The position numbers and the translations under genes are program-made. This document shows positions 62,718 to 64,000 of a stretch of 64,000 nucleotides of DNA, in pieces. Within the stretch, counting starts at the first letter, position 1, and every line of letters begins with the position of its first letter. The stretch is from NCBI GenBank assembly GCA_004193205.1, contig RZUM01000014.1, forward strand, positions 1-64,000, read 5' to 3'. A model generated the notes under the pieces. The model was not told where the DNA came from and did not search any database. It saw nothing but the letters and a program-made list of their open reading frames with translations. The stretch comes from Gordonia sediminis. GTDB taxonomy: Bacteria; Actinomycetota; Actinomycetes; Mycobacteriales; Mycobacteriaceae.

Positions 62718-64000
62718 TCAACGCAACGCTGCGTCGCCAGCAGTGGCGATACCGTCAGCGTCGGGCGCGACACCGGCATCCCAGAACGCACGGTACCTAT
62801 TCCCCAACGCAAGTAACTCACCGTGTGTTCCCAGCTCGACGATGCGTCCCTCGTCGACGACGGCGATGCGGTCGGCGCGCGCGGCGGTCGCGAGCCGGTG
62901 CGCGACGATGACCGAGGTCCGGCGATGTGTCAGCGCCTCGCCCGCGGCGAGCACCTGGGCCTCGGTGGCCTGGTCGAGGGTGGCGGTCGCCTCGTCGAGC
63001 AGGAGCAGGTCGGGTTCGACGAGTTCGGCGCGGGCCAGCGCCACCAGTTGCCGTTGCCCCGACGACAGGCCCTGACCCCGCTCCCCGATCGGATGGTTCA
63101 TCCCGCCGGGCAGCGCGGCGATCATCTGCGCGGCACCGACGGCGTGGGCGGCCGCCGCGATCTGGGCACGGTCGGCACCCGGTCGTCCGAACGCGATGTT
63201 GTCGGCCACGGTGCCGGTGAACAGGTGGGCCTCCTGCGGGACGACCCCGAGGTGGCGGCGGTAGTCGCGCAACGCGAAGTCGCGGATGTCGGTCCCGTCC
63301 ATGCGTACCGAACCCGACGTCGGGTCGTAGAACCGCGCCAGCAGCTTCACGATGGTCGACTTGCCGGCGCCGGTTTTTCCGACGAGCGCGAGCGAGGTGC
63401 CGGGCGGGATGGTGAGGTCGACGTCGGTGAGGGCGTCGCGCTCGGCGCCGGCGTAACGGAAGGTCACGTTCTCGAGTTCGGCCCGTCCGAGAAATCCCTC
63501 CTTCGCCACCGGGATCTGCTCCTCGCGGCGGACCAGGGAACTCGGTGTGCGGAGTAGGTCGGCGATCCGGCGAAGGCCGACCGCGGCCTGTTGATAGCCG
63601 TCGAACACCTGCGTGAGCTGCTGCACGGGCCCGAACAGCATCGACAGGTAGAGCACGAAGGCGACGAGCGTGCCGGCCGAGAGGGAGCCGGTGCCGATCT
63701 GGTGGGCGCCGACCGCGATCGCCACCGCGGTCGCGAGATCCGACATCAGCGTGATGAACGGGAAGTAGATCGAGATGGCTTTCTGCGACACCATCCGCGC
63801 GTGCACCCAGTCGAGCGTGCGGCGGGTGAAGCGCGCCGTCGCGGCGTCGGTGTGACGGTAGGTCTGGGTGGTCTTGATCCCGGCGATGTTCTCCTGGAAG
63901 TCGGCGTTGACGATGCTGACCAATTCGCGCGAGCGTGTGTAGGCCGCCGACGAGATGCGACGGAAGATCAGGGTCGCGACGACGAGGACCGGGAAGACCG
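62718..64000 (-). CDS. ABC exporter half-transporter, 5' part outside window
   Basis: The 3' part of an ABC exporter gene; the frame stays open to the right edge (LIFRRISSAAYTRSRELVSI at the edge), so the first ATG in the window (63923) is internal. Membrane helices (FITLMSDLATAVAIAVGAHQ, LVAFVLYLSMLFGPVQQLTQ) lead to the ATPase domain with Walker A GKTGAGKST, signature LSSGQRQL, Walker B DLLLLDEAT and the H-loop AHRLATAARAD. It resembles the Rv1272c/Rv1273c-type lipid or drug exporters. It lies 144 bp upstream of kgd; a relation is not evident. Confidence 0.9.
   Translation of the reverse strand, partial: VFPVLVVATLIFRRISSAAYTRSRELVSIVNADFQENIAGIKTTQTYRHTDAATARFTRRTLDWVHARMVSQKAISIYFPFITLMSDLATAVAIAVGAHQIGTGSLSAGTLVAFVLYLSMLFGPVQQLTQVFDGYQQAAVGLRRIADLLRTPSSLVRREEQIPVAKEGFLGRAELENVTFRYAGAERDALTDVDLTIPPGTSLALVGKTGAGKSTIVKLLARFYDPTSGSVRMDGTDIRDFALRDYRRHLGVVPQEAHLFTGTVADNIAFGRPGADRAQIAAAAHAVGAAQMIAALPGGMNHPIGERGQGLSSGQRQLVALARAELVEPDLLLLDEATATLDQATEAQVLAAGEALTHRRTSVIVAHRLATAARADRIAVVDEGRIVELGTHGELLALGNRYRAFWDAGVAPDADGIATAGDAALR

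Overview
The window is high-GC actinobacterial DNA. Gene content and order point to a mycolic-acid actinomycete (order Mycobacteriales), most like Gordonia: an mce4 steroid importer, a KstR-type cholesterol regulon, F420-dependent oxidoreductases, mhuD next to a mutY/canB pair, and a single-chain kgd. The genus is inferred from gene content; no rRNA is present. Gene names follow the Mycobacterium tuberculosis orthologues recognised by sequence.

Bases 1-34900 are mostly a sterol-degradation region. It holds two CYP125-type P450s, a TetR regulator, fadA5, a SnoaL-fold protein, an unknown two-gene unit (5456-8019), then ltp3, ltp4 and a DUF35/OB-fold partner. A BM3-like P450, an LLM F420 oxidoreductase, echA19, fadD19 and a flavin oxidoreductase follow. 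After a DUF1206 membrane protein and a DUF3800 locus with a candidate structured RNA come chsE5/chsE4, the ferredoxin fdxD, hsd4A and the 12-gene mce4 operon (yrbE4A to mam4B). Nine KstR-like boxes (T-nn-AAC-nn-GTT-nn-A or one mismatch) lie in the promoters of this region and before an aldehyde dehydrogenase at 39.2 kb. Together the genes import cholesterol (Mce4), oxidise its side-chain end (P450s plus FdxD), activate it with CoA (FadD19) and shorten it by beta-oxidation (ChsE4/5, EchA19, Hsd4A, FadA5, Ltp3/4).

Bases 34900-39300 hold an HNH/DUF222 protein, a lower-GC stretch with a secreted Pro/Ser-rich protein, and the aldehyde dehydrogenase. Bases 39370-44100 are housekeeping: LON-substrate-binding protein, mhuD, DUF427, hydrolase, mutY, canB and an anchored membrane protein. 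At 44168-45706 sits an IS110-family element whose ends can be placed exactly inside a REP-like repeat. Its left non-coding end contains short guides matching both the insertion site and the element ends, in the order known for bridge RNAs.

Bases 45800-56850 carry a ParB-like protein, a metallophosphoesterase, a SUFU-domain protein, corA, marC, a ProX-like lipoprotein, a feoA-feoB-nifU iron unit with an IdeR-like box, and a Baeyer-Villiger monooxygenase/SDR pair divergent from a TetR gene. Bases 56848-58612 hold a Vsr-like nuclease gene bracketed by two arrays of 21-bp repeats in opposite orientation; the same repeat brackets the unknown unit at 5456-8019. The window ends with kgd and the 3' part of an ABC exporter gene.
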